A model generated the notes under the pieces. That model saw only the letters and a list, made by a program, of their open reading frames with translations. It was not told the origin of the DNA and ran no database searches. A stretch of DNA of 64,000 bases from Thermus igniterrae ATCC 700962 (GTDB lineage Bacteria; Deinococcota; Deinococci; Deinococcales; Thermaceae), in the NCBI RefSeq assembly GCF_000376265.1, contig NZ_AQWU01000068.1, positions 20,655 to 84,654 on the forward strand. The letters are read 5' to 3'. Positions 28,820-36,665 of the stretch are shown here, in pieces. Within the stretch, counting starts at the first letter, position 1, and every line of letters begins with the position of its first letter. Position numbers and translations under genes: made by a program.

Positions 28820-29487
28820 AGCCGGTGCTCCTCCGGGCTGAAGCCCTCCACCCAGAAGCTCCCGTCCCTGCGGTACTCCTTCTTCCACACGGGGAGGATC
28901 TGCTTCACCCGGTCAATGGCGTACTGACAGGCGGCGAAGGCCTCCTTGCGGTGCCGGGCGGAGACCACGATGGCGATGGAGGCCTCCCCGGGGTCCACCC
29001 GGCCCAGGCGGTGCCAGAGGGCGATGCGGCCCAGGGGCCAGCGCTGGCGCATTTCCTCCAGGATTTGCGCCATAACCTTTTCCGCCATCTCCGGGTAGGC
29101 CTCGTACTCCAAAAAGGCCACCTCCTCCCCGCGGTTGGGGCTGCGGGTGGTGCCCAGGAAGCTCACCACCGCCCCGTACTCGGGGGCGGTGGCCCAGGCC
29201 ACCAGGGCCTCGAGGTCCAAAGGCCCCTCCGTGAGGCCGTAGGAGTCCTGTCCCCCGGAGACGGGGGGCAGGAAGGCCACCTCGTCCCCCTCCCTCAGGG
29301 GGGTGTCCGCCCCCGCCAGGGCCTGGTTCACCGCCGCCATGCCCCCTTCCAGGCGCAAACCGGGAAAGAGGCCCTCCAGGGCCTCCTTGGCCTCCCGTAC
29401 CCGGGCTCCTTCGGGGAGCTCCAGGGAAAGCCGCTCCTGGCCGGCCCTTTCCCGGTAGAGGGCAAAAAGCCGCACCTCAACCCGCAT
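28816..29487 (-). CDS. Molybdopterin synthase MoaD-MoaE fusion
   Basis: 223 aa combining both subunits of molybdopterin synthase, which adds two sulfurs to cPMP. Residues 1-79 are MoaD (ubiquitin-like, MRVEVRLFALYRERAG) and end in the double glycine PPVSGG. Residues about 85-223 are MoaE, with YGAVVSFLGTTRSPNRG, LEYEAYPEMAEKVM, HRLGRVDPGEASIAIVVSARHRKEAFAAC and PVWKKEYRRDGSFWVEG. The double glycine is internal, so thiocarboxylation needs cleavage, as reported for mycobacterial MoaX. TATACT lies 7 bases before the ATG. No other moa gene is nearby. Confidence 0.92.
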   Translation of the reverse strand: MRVEVRLFALYRERAGQERLSLELPEGARVREAKEALEGLFPGLRLEGGMAAVNQALAGADTPLREGDEVAFLPPVSGGQDSYGLTEGPLDLEALVAWATAPEYGAVVSFLGTTRSPNRGEEVAFLEYEAYPEMAEKVMAQILEEMRQRWPLGRIALWHRLGRVDPGEASIAIVVSARHRKEAFAACQYAIDRVKQILPVWKKEYRRDGSFWVEGFSPEEHRL

Positions 29488-30379
29488 GTTGCCCAGTATA
29501 GACCCGGGAGAGGCCCAGGACCACGGAGAGGGCCTCGGCGTAGCGCATGCGCATGGGGCCCAGGAGGACGATCTCCCCCAGCCACTCCCCCCGCTGGAAG
29601 CCCGCCTGCACCTGCGCCAGCCCCTCCACCTCCCCCACCCGCACGTCCACCCGGCCCGGGGGGGTGAGGACCTCCTCCCGGCCGGACTCGTAGACCCCCA
29701 CCAGGCGTTCCAGGAAGCCTGGGTCCTTGGCCTCGGGCTCCTTGAGGGCCTCGGCCAGACCCTCGCGGTAGGTGAGGGAGAGGCCGGCGGCCAGGGCCCG
29801 GGCCAGGTGGGCAAAGAGGTCCTCGAGGCCCCTGGGGGCCGGGGGAAGGGCCTCGAGGGGGCCCGAGAGGGCCTCCTCCGCCTGGCGGAGCCGCTCGGGG
29901 GGAAGGCTGAGGGGTAGCCGCGCCTCCTTCACCCGCCCTCCCTCCAGGACGAAGACCGCCAGGATACCCCCCTCCAGGGGGGAGAGGTGGACCTGGAGCA
30001 CCCGGGGGGTTTTCCGGGGCCTGAGGCGCAGGAGGGCGGGGTAGCCGGAAAGGCCCACGGCCATCTTCACCAAAAAGGCTTCGGGCTCCCTAGCCCCCTC
30101 CAGGGCCCGCTCCAGCCGCTCCCGGGTGGACTCGGGCAGGGGCTTGGGGGGGAGGAGGGAGAGGGAGTACTGGCGGTAGCCCTGCCGGGTGGGCACCCGC
30201 CCGGCGGAGGCGTGGGGCTTGCTGAGGTAGCCCATCTCCTCCAGGGCGATGAGCTCGTAGCGGCAGAGGGCCGGGGAAAGCCCCAGGCCCTCGGCCAGCC
30301 TGGCCGAGGGCACGGGGGCTTTGGTGCGGATGTACTCCTCTACGACCCGGTGGAGGATGGCCCGCTGCCTGGCCGTCAC
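29477..30379 (-). CDS. hrcA: Heat-inducible transcription repressor HrcA
   Basis: 300 aa from a GTG at 30379. The N-terminal winged helix reads MTARQRAILHRVVEEYIRTKAPVPSARLAEGLGLSPALCRYELIALEEMGYLSKPHASAGRVPTRQGYR, the HrcA hallmark. A GAF-like middle and a C-terminal LGPMRMRYAEALSVVLGLSRVY follow. HrcA represses groE/dnaK-type genes through CIRCE. I see no CIRCE repeat and no chaperone gene in this window. TACAAT, 6 bases before the GTG, overlaps the glnK stop codon. The end overlaps the moaDE start by 11 bases. Confidence 0.95.
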   Translation of the reverse strand: MTARQRAILHRVVEEYIRTKAPVPSARLAEGLGLSPALCRYELIALEEMGYLSKPHASAGRVPTRQGYRQYSLSLLPPKPLPESTRERLERALEGAREPEAFLVKMAVGLSGYPALLRLRPRKTPRVLQVHLSPLEGGILAVFVLEGGRVKEARLPLSLPPERLRQAEEALSGPLEALPPAPRGLEDLFAHLARALAAGLSLTYREGLAEALKEPEAKDPGFLERLVGVYESGREEVLTPPGRVDVRVGEVEGLAQVQAGFQRGEWLGEIVLLGPMRMRYAEALSVVLGLSRVYTGQHAG

Positions 30380-30383
30380 ACCC

Positions 30384-30734
30384 TCATTGTACCGGGGTGA
30401 CCGCGGCCTCGTCCTCCTCCCCGGTGCGGATGCGGTAGACCTTCTCCACGGGGATGACGAACACCTTCCCGTCCCCCACCTCCCCGGTGCGGGCCGCCTT
30501 GAGGATGGCCTCCACCGTGGGCTTGACGAAGGGCTCGGAGACCCCGATCTCCAGGCGCACCTTCTCGTGGAGCTCCATCTTCACCGTGGTGCCCCGGTAG
30601 GTCTCCACCTTCTCCGTCTCCCCCCCGTGCCCCTGGACCCGGCTGATGGAAAGCCCCCGCACCTCGGCCTTGAAGAGGGACTCCAGCACCTCGTTCAGCT
30701 TCTCCGGGCGGATGATGGCCACGATGAGCTTCAT
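30384..30734 (-). CDS. glnK: Nitrogen regulatory protein PII (GlnK-type)
   Basis: 116 aa trimeric 2-oxoglutarate/ATP sensor. MKLIVAIIRPEKLNEVLESLFKAEVRGLSISRVQGHG is the PII start, the T-loop carries the modifiable tyrosine in TYRGTTV, and TGEVGDGKVFVIPVEKVYRIRTGE is the second PII signature. It is coupled by ATGA overlap to the ammonium transporter, the standard amtB-glnK pairing, so its role is likely to gate ammonium uptake. Confidence 0.95.
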   Translation of the reverse strand: MKLIVAIIRPEKLNEVLESLFKAEVRGLSISRVQGHGGETEKVETYRGTTVKMELHEKVRLEIGVSEPFVKPTVEAILKAARTGEVGDGKVFVIPVEKVYRIRTGEEDEAAVTPVQ

Positions 30735-32065
30735 GCCTTACCTCCCAGGGGCTTAAGGGCGGGCGGGGTGCTCTCGGAGAGGACCAGGATGGCCCCCTCG
30801 CCGCTGGCGTAGGCCTCCTCCCCGTGCTGGGTGATGTCCAGCCCCGTGGCCTCCTCCTTGGCCGCCGCCCGCAAGGGGGTGAGGAGGCCCACCAGCTTCA
30901 GGAGGACAAAGGTGCCCAGGGCGGAGTAGGCCATGGCCACGGCCACCGCCAGGGCCTGCACCCCCAGCTGGGCGGGGTTGCCGAAGAGGAGGCCCTTGGC
31001 CCCGCCCCAGGCCTCCTCCGCCAGGAGGCCGGTGAGGAGGGCCCCGGTGATCCCCGCGATGCCGTGGGCGCCGAAGACGTCCAGGCTGTCGTCCAGGCGG
31101 GTCCGGGGCCGGTAAAGGAGGAAGAAGTAGCTGGGGAAGGCGCTCACCGCCCCCAGGACCAGGGCGGAGACGGGGGAGACGAAGCCCGCCGCCGGGGTGA
31201 TGGCCACCAGGCCCACGATGATGGCGGTGGCCAGGCCCACCGCCGTGGCCTTGCCCGTGCGCAGGAGGTCCAGGAGGCTCCAGACCACCAGGGTGGCCGC
31301 CGGGGCCAGGAGGGTGTTCACGAAGGCCAGGGCCGCCCCTTCCCCTGCGGCCAGGGCGCTACCCCCGTTGAAGCCGAACCAGCCGAACCAGAGGAGGGCC
31401 GCCCCCAGGAGGACGAAGGGGACGTTGTGGGGCAGGATGGCCTGGCGGCCGTAGTCCTTCCTGGCCCCCAGGACCAGGGCTCCCACCAGGGCCGCCACCC
31501 CGGCGTTGATGTGCACCACCGTGCCCCCGGCGAAGTCCAGGGCCCCCAGCTGGCCCAGAAAGCCCCCGCCCCAGACCCAGTGGGCGATGGGGGCGTAGAC
31601 CAGAAGCCCCCAGAGGGTGAGGAAGAGGAGCAGGGCGGGGAAGCGCATGCGCTCCACCAGGGCCCCCGTGAGCAGGGCGGCGGTGATGATGGCGAAGGTG
31701 CCCTGGAAGGCCATGAAGAGCAGGTGGGGGATGGCGCCCTTGGCCTCGAGGCCCACCCCCTGCAAGAAGGCGTGGGCCAGGCCGCCGATCCAGGCGCTCC
31801 CCTCGGCGAAGGCCAGGCTGTAGCCCAGGAGGGCCCAGCCCACCCCCACGAAGCCCAGGGCGGCGAAGCTCATCATCATGGTGTTCAGGGCGTTCTTGGA
31901 GCGCACCAGCCCCCCGTAGAAGAAGGCCAAGGCCGGGGTCATCAGGAAGACCAGGGCCGTGGACACCAGGATCCAGGCCGTGGCCGCCCCCTCTACCCCC
32001 TCCGCCAGGGCCAGCCCCGATAGTCCCACTGCCGCGATGCCTTTAAGGGTTCTTAGCTGCCGCAT
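30731..32065 (-). CDS. amt: Ammonium transporter
   Basis: 444 aa from the ATG at 32065, with AAGGAGGTG upstream. The N-terminal signal-like MRQLRTLKGIAAVGLSGLALAEG is followed by eleven helices. FLMTPALAFFYGGLVRSKNALNTMM, FVGVGWALLGYSLAF and DFAGGTVVHINAGVAALVGALVLG (the Amt signature with the pore histidine) are present, as is DVFGAHGIAGITGALLTGLLA with the second pore histidine. It is the first gene of the amt-glnK operon. Unlike most first genes here it has a conventional -35/-10 promoter and a Shine-Dalgarno sequence. Confidence 0.96.
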   Translation of the reverse strand: MRQLRTLKGIAAVGLSGLALAEGVEGAATAWILVSTALVFLMTPALAFFYGGLVRSKNALNTMMMSFAALGFVGVGWALLGYSLAFAEGSAWIGGLAHAFLQGVGLEAKGAIPHLLFMAFQGTFAIITAALLTGALVERMRFPALLLFLTLWGLLVYAPIAHWVWGGGFLGQLGALDFAGGTVVHINAGVAALVGALVLGARKDYGRQAILPHNVPFVLLGAALLWFGWFGFNGGSALAAGEGAALAFVNTLLAPAATLVVWSLLDLLRTGKATAVGLATAIIVGLVAITPAAGFVSPVSALVLGAVSAFPSYFFLLYRPRTRLDDSLDVFGAHGIAGITGALLTGLLAEEAWGGAKGLLFGNPAQLGVQALAVAVAMAYSALGTFVLLKLVGLLTPLRAAAKEEATGLDITQHGEEAYASGEGAILVLSESTPPALKPLGGKA

Positions 32066-32278
32066 ACCCACCTCCTTGGCGTCCAGGGTAGAACCGCCTG
32101 TGCAAGATGTCAAGAGTTTACTTGTCAACTTGCCATTAATAGCCTTACTTGCCGCAAGTAAATGGCCAATTTGTCTGCTTAATGTCAGGAGTTAGCTTGC
32201 TTTATGTCAGCAAAAGTCTTGACGATCTGCAAATGTTGCTTTCCTGTGCCCAACCCCCGCTTCCGTAAACTGGTGCCC
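32066..32278. promoter_or_regulatory. amt / AlbA_2-regulator intergenic region with palindrome and direct repeats
   Basis: An unusually AT-rich 213 bases. Minus: TTGACA (32113-32108), 17-base spacer, TACCCT (32090-32085) for amt. A perfect palindrome with one-base spacer, TTACTTGC-C-GCAAGTAA, lies at 32145-32161. A 17-bp direct repeat with 14 identical bases lies at 32108-32124 (TGTCAAGAGTTTACTTG) and 32183-32199 (TGTCAGGAGTTAGCTTG), the first copy covering the amt -35. Plus: TAAACT (32266-32271), 7 bases before the GTG at 32279. Confidence 0.6.
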
Positions 32279-33814
32279 GTGACGTGGCAGGAAGTGAAGG
32301 CACGCCTTTCCGCCGGGCAGGACGAACGCACCCTCTTCCTGCCCCCAGACCTCTCCCCGGAGGAGCTGGCCCGGCACGCCGTGGGCCTGGCCAACCACCG
32401 CGGGGGCACCCTCTTCCTGGGGGTGAGCCCCGAGGGGAAGGTGCTGGGGGCGGCGGAGATCCACCCCCTGCAGATCACCCACGCCCTCTTCCAGCTCACC
32501 CAGGGCCTCCTCCTGCCCTACGTGGAGACCGTGGAGGGCCCTGAGGGGAAGGTGCTCCTCCTGCACGTGCCCCAAAGCCCCGCGGCCATCGCCTTGGGGC
32601 CGGGGCGGGTGCCCTTCTGGGACGGGAAACGCCTCACCGAGCTCAAGGTGGGGGAGGCCCGGCCCGAGCCCGACCTCACCGCCCAGGTCCTGCCGGCGGC
32701 CAGCCTCTCTGACCTGGACCCCCTGGAGGTCCTGCGCCTTAGGCGCATCCTGGAGGAGCGGGGGAGCAACCTGGCTGCCCTGCCCGACCTGGAGCTCCTC
32801 TTCGCCCTGGGCCTCCTGGAGCGGGTGGAGGGGGAGGAAAGGCCCACGGTGGCGGGGCTTCTGCTGGCGGGCACCCCCCTGGCCCTGCGGCGCCTCCTGC
32901 CCCAGGCGGAGGTGAGCTACTATTTCCACGAGGGGGCGGAGGGCTACAGCTTCCGCGAGGACCTCCTGCGCCCCATCCCCGCCCTCCTGGAACGGCTTAG
33001 GGACCTGATCCAGGCCCGCAACCGGGTGCGCTACCTCACCGTGGGGCTTTTCCGCATCGAGGTCTGGGATTTTGACGCCGAGGTCTACCGCGAGGCCCTG
33101 CTCAACGCCCTGGTCCACCGGGACTGGGCCAGCCCCGACGCCATCCAGGTGCACCACCACCCGGACCGTCTGGAGATCTCCAACCCCGGGGGCTTCCCCC
33201 CGGGCATCACCCCGGAGAACGTGCTCCGCCATCCCCCCAAGCGGCGCAACCCCCGGCTGGCGGAGGCCCTCTACCGCCTGGGCTACGTGGAGCGGGCGGG
33301 CAGTGGGGTGGACAAGATGTACCGCCTCCTCCTCAAGTACGGCAAGGAGCCCCCGGAGTACCGCCTCTACCCCGATGCCCTCACCCTCATCCTCTACAAC
33401 CCCGAGCTGGACGAGGCCTTCGTGCGGGAGCTGGCGGAGGCCCAGGAGCGCCTGGGGGCCTTTAGCCTGGACCACCTCATCGCCGTGGCCCACCTCCGCC
33501 GGGTGGGGGAGGCCTCCTTGGAGGAGCTGGCCCGGGCCCTGCAGCTCCCCGAGGAGGCTGCCCGCCGCGTGCTTTCCCGCATGGAGCGCATGGGCCTGTT
33601 GCGCCGGGAGCGGGGCCGCTACCACCTCCTCCGGCGCGACCCCCTGGCCGAGGGGGTGCTGGGGTTTCTCCAGGTGCCGCGGTCCCGCCGGGAGGTGGAG
33701 GGCCTCCTGGGGCTTTCCTCCCGCCAGGCCCTGGCCCTCCTCAACCGCCTCCTGCGGGAGGGGCGGGTGGTGCGTCTGGGCCGGGGGGCGGCCACCCGCT
33801 ACCGGAGGGCCTAG
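32279..33814 (+). CDS. AlbA_2 (Schlafen-type) domain ATP-binding transcriptional regulator
   Basis: 511 aa from the GTG at 32279 (MTWQEVKARLSAGQDERTLFLP); an ATG at 32204 would add 25 residues but precedes the -10. The N-terminal AlbA_2 domain (about 1-120) has ELARHAVGLANHRGGTLFLGVS. A GHKL-like ATP-binding part (HATPase_c_4 type, about 210-360) has REALLNALVHRDW, HHHPDRLEISNPGGFPPGI and RNPRLAEALYRLGYVERAGSGVDKMYRL. The C-terminal ~120 residues contain two winged-helix-like segments (ARRVLSRMERMGLLRRERGRYHL and LALLNRLLREGRVVRLGRG). It may control its own promoter and amt. Confidence 0.85.
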   Translation: MTWQEVKARLSAGQDERTLFLPPDLSPEELARHAVGLANHRGGTLFLGVSPEGKVLGAAEIHPLQITHALFQLTQGLLLPYVETVEGPEGKVLLLHVPQSPAAIALGPGRVPFWDGKRLTELKVGEARPEPDLTAQVLPAASLSDLDPLEVLRLRRILEERGSNLAALPDLELLFALGLLERVEGEERPTVAGLLLAGTPLALRRLLPQAEVSYYFHEGAEGYSFREDLLRPIPALLERLRDLIQARNRVRYLTVGLFRIEVWDFDAEVYREALLNALVHRDWASPDAIQVHHHPDRLEISNPGGFPPGITPENVLRHPPKRRNPRLAEALYRLGYVERAGSGVDKMYRLLLKYGKEPPEYRLYPDALTLILYNPELDEAFVRELAEAQERLGAFSLDHLIAVAHLRRVGEASLEELARALQLPEEAARRVLSRMERMGLLRRERGRYHLLRRDPLAEGVLGFLQVPRSRREVEGLLGLSSRQALALLNRLLREGRVVRLGRGAATRYRRA

Positions 33815-34266
33815 TGGTCCACCTGGTCCTTTACCAGCCGGAGATCCCCGAGAACACCGGGAACGCCGCCCGCACCGCCGCCGCCTTGGGCTTCCCCCTC
33901 CACCTCATCCGACCCCTGGGTTTCCGCCTGGGGGACCGGCGGCTCAGGCGGGCGGGGCTGGACTACTGGCCCCACGTGGACCTCAGGGTCCACGACACCT
34001 TCGCCGCCTTCCTGGAAGGCCTTCCCCCGGGGGCCCGGGTGTGGGCCTTCAGCGCCCGGGCCGGGACCAGCCTCTACCAGGCCCGCTTCCAGGAGGGGGA
34101 CTACCTCCTTTTCGGCCCCGAGACCCGGGGGCTTCCCCCGGAGGTCCTGGCCCTTTTCCCCGGCCTGCGCATCCCCATGCCGGGGCCCGTGCGTTCCCTG
34201 AACCTGGCCGTGGCCCTGGGGGTGGCGGCCTACGAGGCCTACCGCCAGCTTAAGGAAGCTCCGTGA
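33814..34266 (+). CDS. trmL: tRNA (cytidine/uridine-34 2'-O)-methyltransferase TrmL
   Basis: 150 aa SPOUT-class methyltransferase acting on the wobble base of leucine tRNAs. MVHLVLYQPEIPENTGNAARTAAALGF is the family start, GDYLLFGPETRGLP lies in the knot, and MPGPVRSLNLAVALGVAAYEAYRQL forms the SAM-binding trefoil. It starts at a GTG that shares its first base with the stop codon of the preceding gene, so it is translationally coupled to the AlbA_2 regulator. Confidence 0.93.
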   Translation: MVHLVLYQPEIPENTGNAARTAAALGFPLHLIRPLGFRLGDRRLRRAGLDYWPHVDLRVHDTFAAFLEGLPPGARVWAFSARAGTSLYQARFQEGDYLLFGPETRGLPPEVLALFPGLRIPMPGPVRSLNLAVALGVAAYEAYRQLKEAP

Positions 34267-34876
34267 GGGCATAGCCCTGGGCGTGCACCACCTCCACCCC
34301 CCAGGGGGTGCGGTGGCGCCGCTGGGGGTGGGCACCCAGGAGGGGGGTGTGGCCGTGCACGTGGAGCCGGGGGCGGAAGAGGCGGTGGAAAAGCCCCAGG
34401 GCCGGGCTTCCCCGGTGGGCGAAGTCCCGTCCGGCGGTGGGCCCTGGGGGCGGGGCGTGGGTGAGGAGGACGTCCAGCCCGTGGCCCAGGAGGAGCCGCC
34501 TGGGGAAGAGGAGGGGAAGGGGTTTCAGGGCCAGGCGGTAAAGCTCAGCCTCCAAAAGCTGCCCCTCCCCCTCCCGGTAGCGGGGCACCCCCCCGATGCC
34601 GTAGAAGAGCCTCCCCCCGTAGCGGAAAAGCCGGCCGTGGAGGTTCACCACGCCCCCGGGCCGCCGCCTTTGCCCTTCCTCCCACACCCACTCCTCCCCG
34701 TGGTTCCCGGGGACGAAGAGGACCGGCACTTCCACCTTGCTGGCCACGTACTCCAGGTACTCCCCGGGCAGGTCCCCCGCGGCCAGCACCAGGTCAAAGG
34801 GGGGCAGGTTCCCCGGGAAGCGCTGGGAGTGGATGTGGGGGTGGACCTGGTCGGCAAGGAGGAGGAGGCGCAACAC
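34250..34876 (-). CDS. Calcineurin-like metallophosphoesterase
   Basis: 208 aa from a GTG at 34876. It retains AAGDLPGEYLEYVA, VPGNHGEEWV, LTHAPPPGP and HVHGHTPLLG, the GD, GNH, H and GHxH-type metal ligands of the calcineurin-like fold. The first metal motif, normally DxH, reads LLLADQVHPHIHS, so a D-x-x-H spacing replaces it. The substrate is unknown. Its end overlaps trmL by 17 bases. It diverges from the deacetylase gene across 33 bases with overlapping -10 elements. Confidence 0.8.
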   Translation of the reverse strand: MLRLLLLADQVHPHIHSQRFPGNLPPFDLVLAAGDLPGEYLEYVASKVEVPVLFVPGNHGEEWVWEEGQRRRPGGVVNLHGRLFRYGGRLFYGIGGVPRYREGEGQLLEAELYRLALKPLPLLFPRRLLLGHGLDVLLTHAPPPGPTAGRDFAHRGSPALGLFHRLFRPRLHVHGHTPLLGAHPQRRHRTPWGVEVVHAQGYALTELP

Positions 34877-34909
34877 CCTTATTCTGCCAAAAGGCGGCAT
34901 GATGGAGGC
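34877..34909. promoter_or_regulatory. Overlapping divergent promoters (phosphoesterase / deacetylase)
   Basis: The 7-mer TATTCTG holds TATTCT on plus (34880-34885) and CAGAAT on minus (34886-34881). The minus -10 is 4 bases from the GTG at 34876. The plus -10 is 24 bases from the GTG at 34910, giving a short leader that contains GGAGG. Confidence 0.5.
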
Positions 34910-35791
34910 GTGCGGGCCTACACCACGGCGCACCTGGCCTTTGACCTGCCCGAGGGCCACCCCTTTCCCCTCTACAAGTACGGGGGGGTGGCGGAGGCCC
35001 TAAAGGGGCTTCTCCCCATCCTCCCCGCCCCGGAGGTGCCCCGGGAAGCCCTCTTCATGGCCCACGACCCCGTTTACCTGGAAAGGCTCTTTGGGGAAGG
35101 GCTTTCGCGCCAGGAGGTTTTGCGGCTGGGCCTGCCCTTCAGCCCCGGGCTCCTGCGGCGGGCCCTGCACGCGGCGGGAGGGACTGTGGCCGCGGCGGAG
35201 GACGCCCTCACCTTGGGCCTGGGCCTCAATCTAGCCGGGGGCACCCACCACGCCTTCCCCGACCGCGCCGAGGGGTACAGCCTCTTCAACGACGTGGCCG
35301 TGGCCGTGGCCTGGCTGCGGGCCCGGGGCTTTGTCGGGCGGGTTCTGGTGGTGGACCTGGACGCCCACCAGGGGAACGGCACCGCGGTCTTCTTCCAGAA
35401 TGACCCCAGCGTCTTCACCCTTTCCCTGCACGGGGAGCGGAACTACCCCCTGAAGAAGGAGCAAAGCGACCTGGACGTGGGCCTTCCCGACGGTACCGAG
35501 GACACCCTTTACCTCCGGGCCCTGGAGGAGGCCCTGGAAAGGGCCCAGGCCTTCCGGCCGGCCTTGGTCTTCTACAACGCCGGGGTGGACGTCCTCCGGG
35601 GGGACCGCTTTGGCCGCCTGGCCCTGAGCCTCGAGGGGGTGCGGCAGCGGGACCGCGCCGTCTTCCGCTGGGTGCGGAGGCTGGGGGCCCCGCTGGTGGT
35701 GGTCATGGGCGGGGGGTACAACCGCGACCCCCGGCTTACCGTGGCCGCCCACGCGGAGACCTACCGCCTGGCCCTGAGCTCCTTGGCGTAG
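34910..35791 (+). CDS. Histone deacetylase-like amidohydrolase
   Basis: 293 aa from a GTG at 34910. The class I/AcuC-like fold is clear: NLAGGTHHAFPDRAEGYSLFNDVAVA (catalytic His-His), VLVVDLDAHQGNGTAVFF (zinc Asp and His), FTLSLHGERNYP, FYNAGVDVLRGDRFGRLALS (zinc Asp) and VVVMGGGYNRD. Bacterial members deacetylate acetoin-utilisation enzymes, polyamines or lysines. It ends in a 31-base overlap with a convergent acetyltransferase gene, which makes an acetylation/deacetylation pairing tempting but unproven. Confidence 0.93.
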   Translation: MRAYTTAHLAFDLPEGHPFPLYKYGGVAEALKGLLPILPAPEVPREALFMAHDPVYLERLFGEGLSRQEVLRLGLPFSPGLLRRALHAAGGTVAAAEDALTLGLGLNLAGGTHHAFPDRAEGYSLFNDVAVAVAWLRARGFVGRVLVVDLDAHQGNGTAVFFQNDPSVFTLSLHGERNYPLKKEQSDLDVGLPDGTEDTLYLRALEEALERAQAFRPALVFYNAGVDVLRGDRFGRLALSLEGVRQRDRAVFRWVRRLGAPLVVVMGGGYNRDPRLTVAAHAETYRLALSSLA

Positions 35792-36615
35792 GTGGCCACC
35801 GCCTCCTCGAGGCTGAACCCCAGCCCCCGGTAGAGCTCCAGGGCCCCCTTCTCGTGGTCGTGGGCCCGGACCCGCAGGAGGGAGGCCCCCTTCTTCTGCG
35901 CCAGCCGCGCGGCCTCGGAGAGCAGGGAGCGCCCGATGCCCTGGCCCCGGGCCTCGGGGATGACCCCGATGTAGGCCACGCTGGCCTCTTTGTCCTCTAG
36001 CTCCACCTCCGCCATGCCCACGGGCCGGTCCCCCCGGTAGGCCACCAGGAGGTGGACCTGAGGGTCGTGGAAATGCTCCAATAGCTCCTCGTCCGTCCAC
36101 TTGAGGCGCAGGGCCCAGCCCTCCTCGCTCTCCCGGTAAAGCTCGCGGTACACCCCAGGGCCGGGGAAGCCCCTGCGGATGACGACCCCCTGGGGGGGCG
36201 GGTAGTCCAGCCCCCCAGGGTTTTTCACGAAGAAGTAGGTGAGGTGCAAAAGGTCGTAGCCCGCCTCCTCCAGGACCTCCCGTAGCGTGCGGTTCTCCTC
36301 CCGGGGAAAGGCGTAGAGTCTTTCCAAAAGGAGCTCGGAAGCCCGGGCCTCCGCGGCCTGAAGGAGGGGGAAGAGGTCCTCCCGCCCGTAGGCCAGGGGG
36401 CCTTCCAGGGCCGCCCCGTCCCAGAAGGGGTAGAGGCCCACGTATCCCGCCACCTCCCCCTCCCGGAGGAGGACCAGGCCGTCCTCCAGCTCCTCGGCCA
36501 GGCCCTCTGGGTCCCGGGCCTCCGGGGCCAGGACCCCCCGCTCTGGGCTGGCGTCCATCCAGCGGAGGAGCCTCACCAGTCCCGGGAGGTCTTGGCGGGC
36601 CACGGGCCGGATCAT
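35761..36615 (-). CDS. Tandem GNAT acetyltransferase
   Basis: 284 aa. The N-terminal half (about 1-135, MIRPVARQDLPGLVRLLRW, GLVLLREGEVAGYVGLYPF) is a degenerate GNAT domain. The C-terminal half (about 148-284) is intact, with the acetyl-CoA loop VIPEARGQGIGRSLLSEAARLA (Q/RxxGxG/A) and LYRGLGFSLEEAVATYAKEL. The substrate is unknown. TAGACT, 6 bases before the ATG, supports a leaderless start. Confidence 0.88.
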   Translation of the reverse strand: MIRPVARQDLPGLVRLLRWMDASPERGVLAPEARDPEGLAEELEDGLVLLREGEVAGYVGLYPFWDGAALEGPLAYGREDLFPLLQAAEARASELLLERLYAFPREENRTLREVLEEAGYDLLHLTYFFVKNPGGLDYPPPQGVVIRRGFPGPGVYRELYRESEEGWALRLKWTDEELLEHFHDPQVHLLVAYRGDRPVGMAEVELEDKEASVAYIGVIPEARGQGIGRSLLSEAARLAQKKGASLLRVRAHDHEKGALELYRGLGFSLEEAVATYAKELRARR

Positions 36616-36665
36616 GCCCTCAGTCTACCGCAAAGCCCTGGCCCAAAGCCGCCCTTGGCTTGGGG

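Noticed and set aside
30380..30383. CIRCE operator for hrcA autoregulation
   Set aside because: There is no TTAGCACTC-N9-GAGTGCTAA-like repeat around hrcA or elsewhere in the window.
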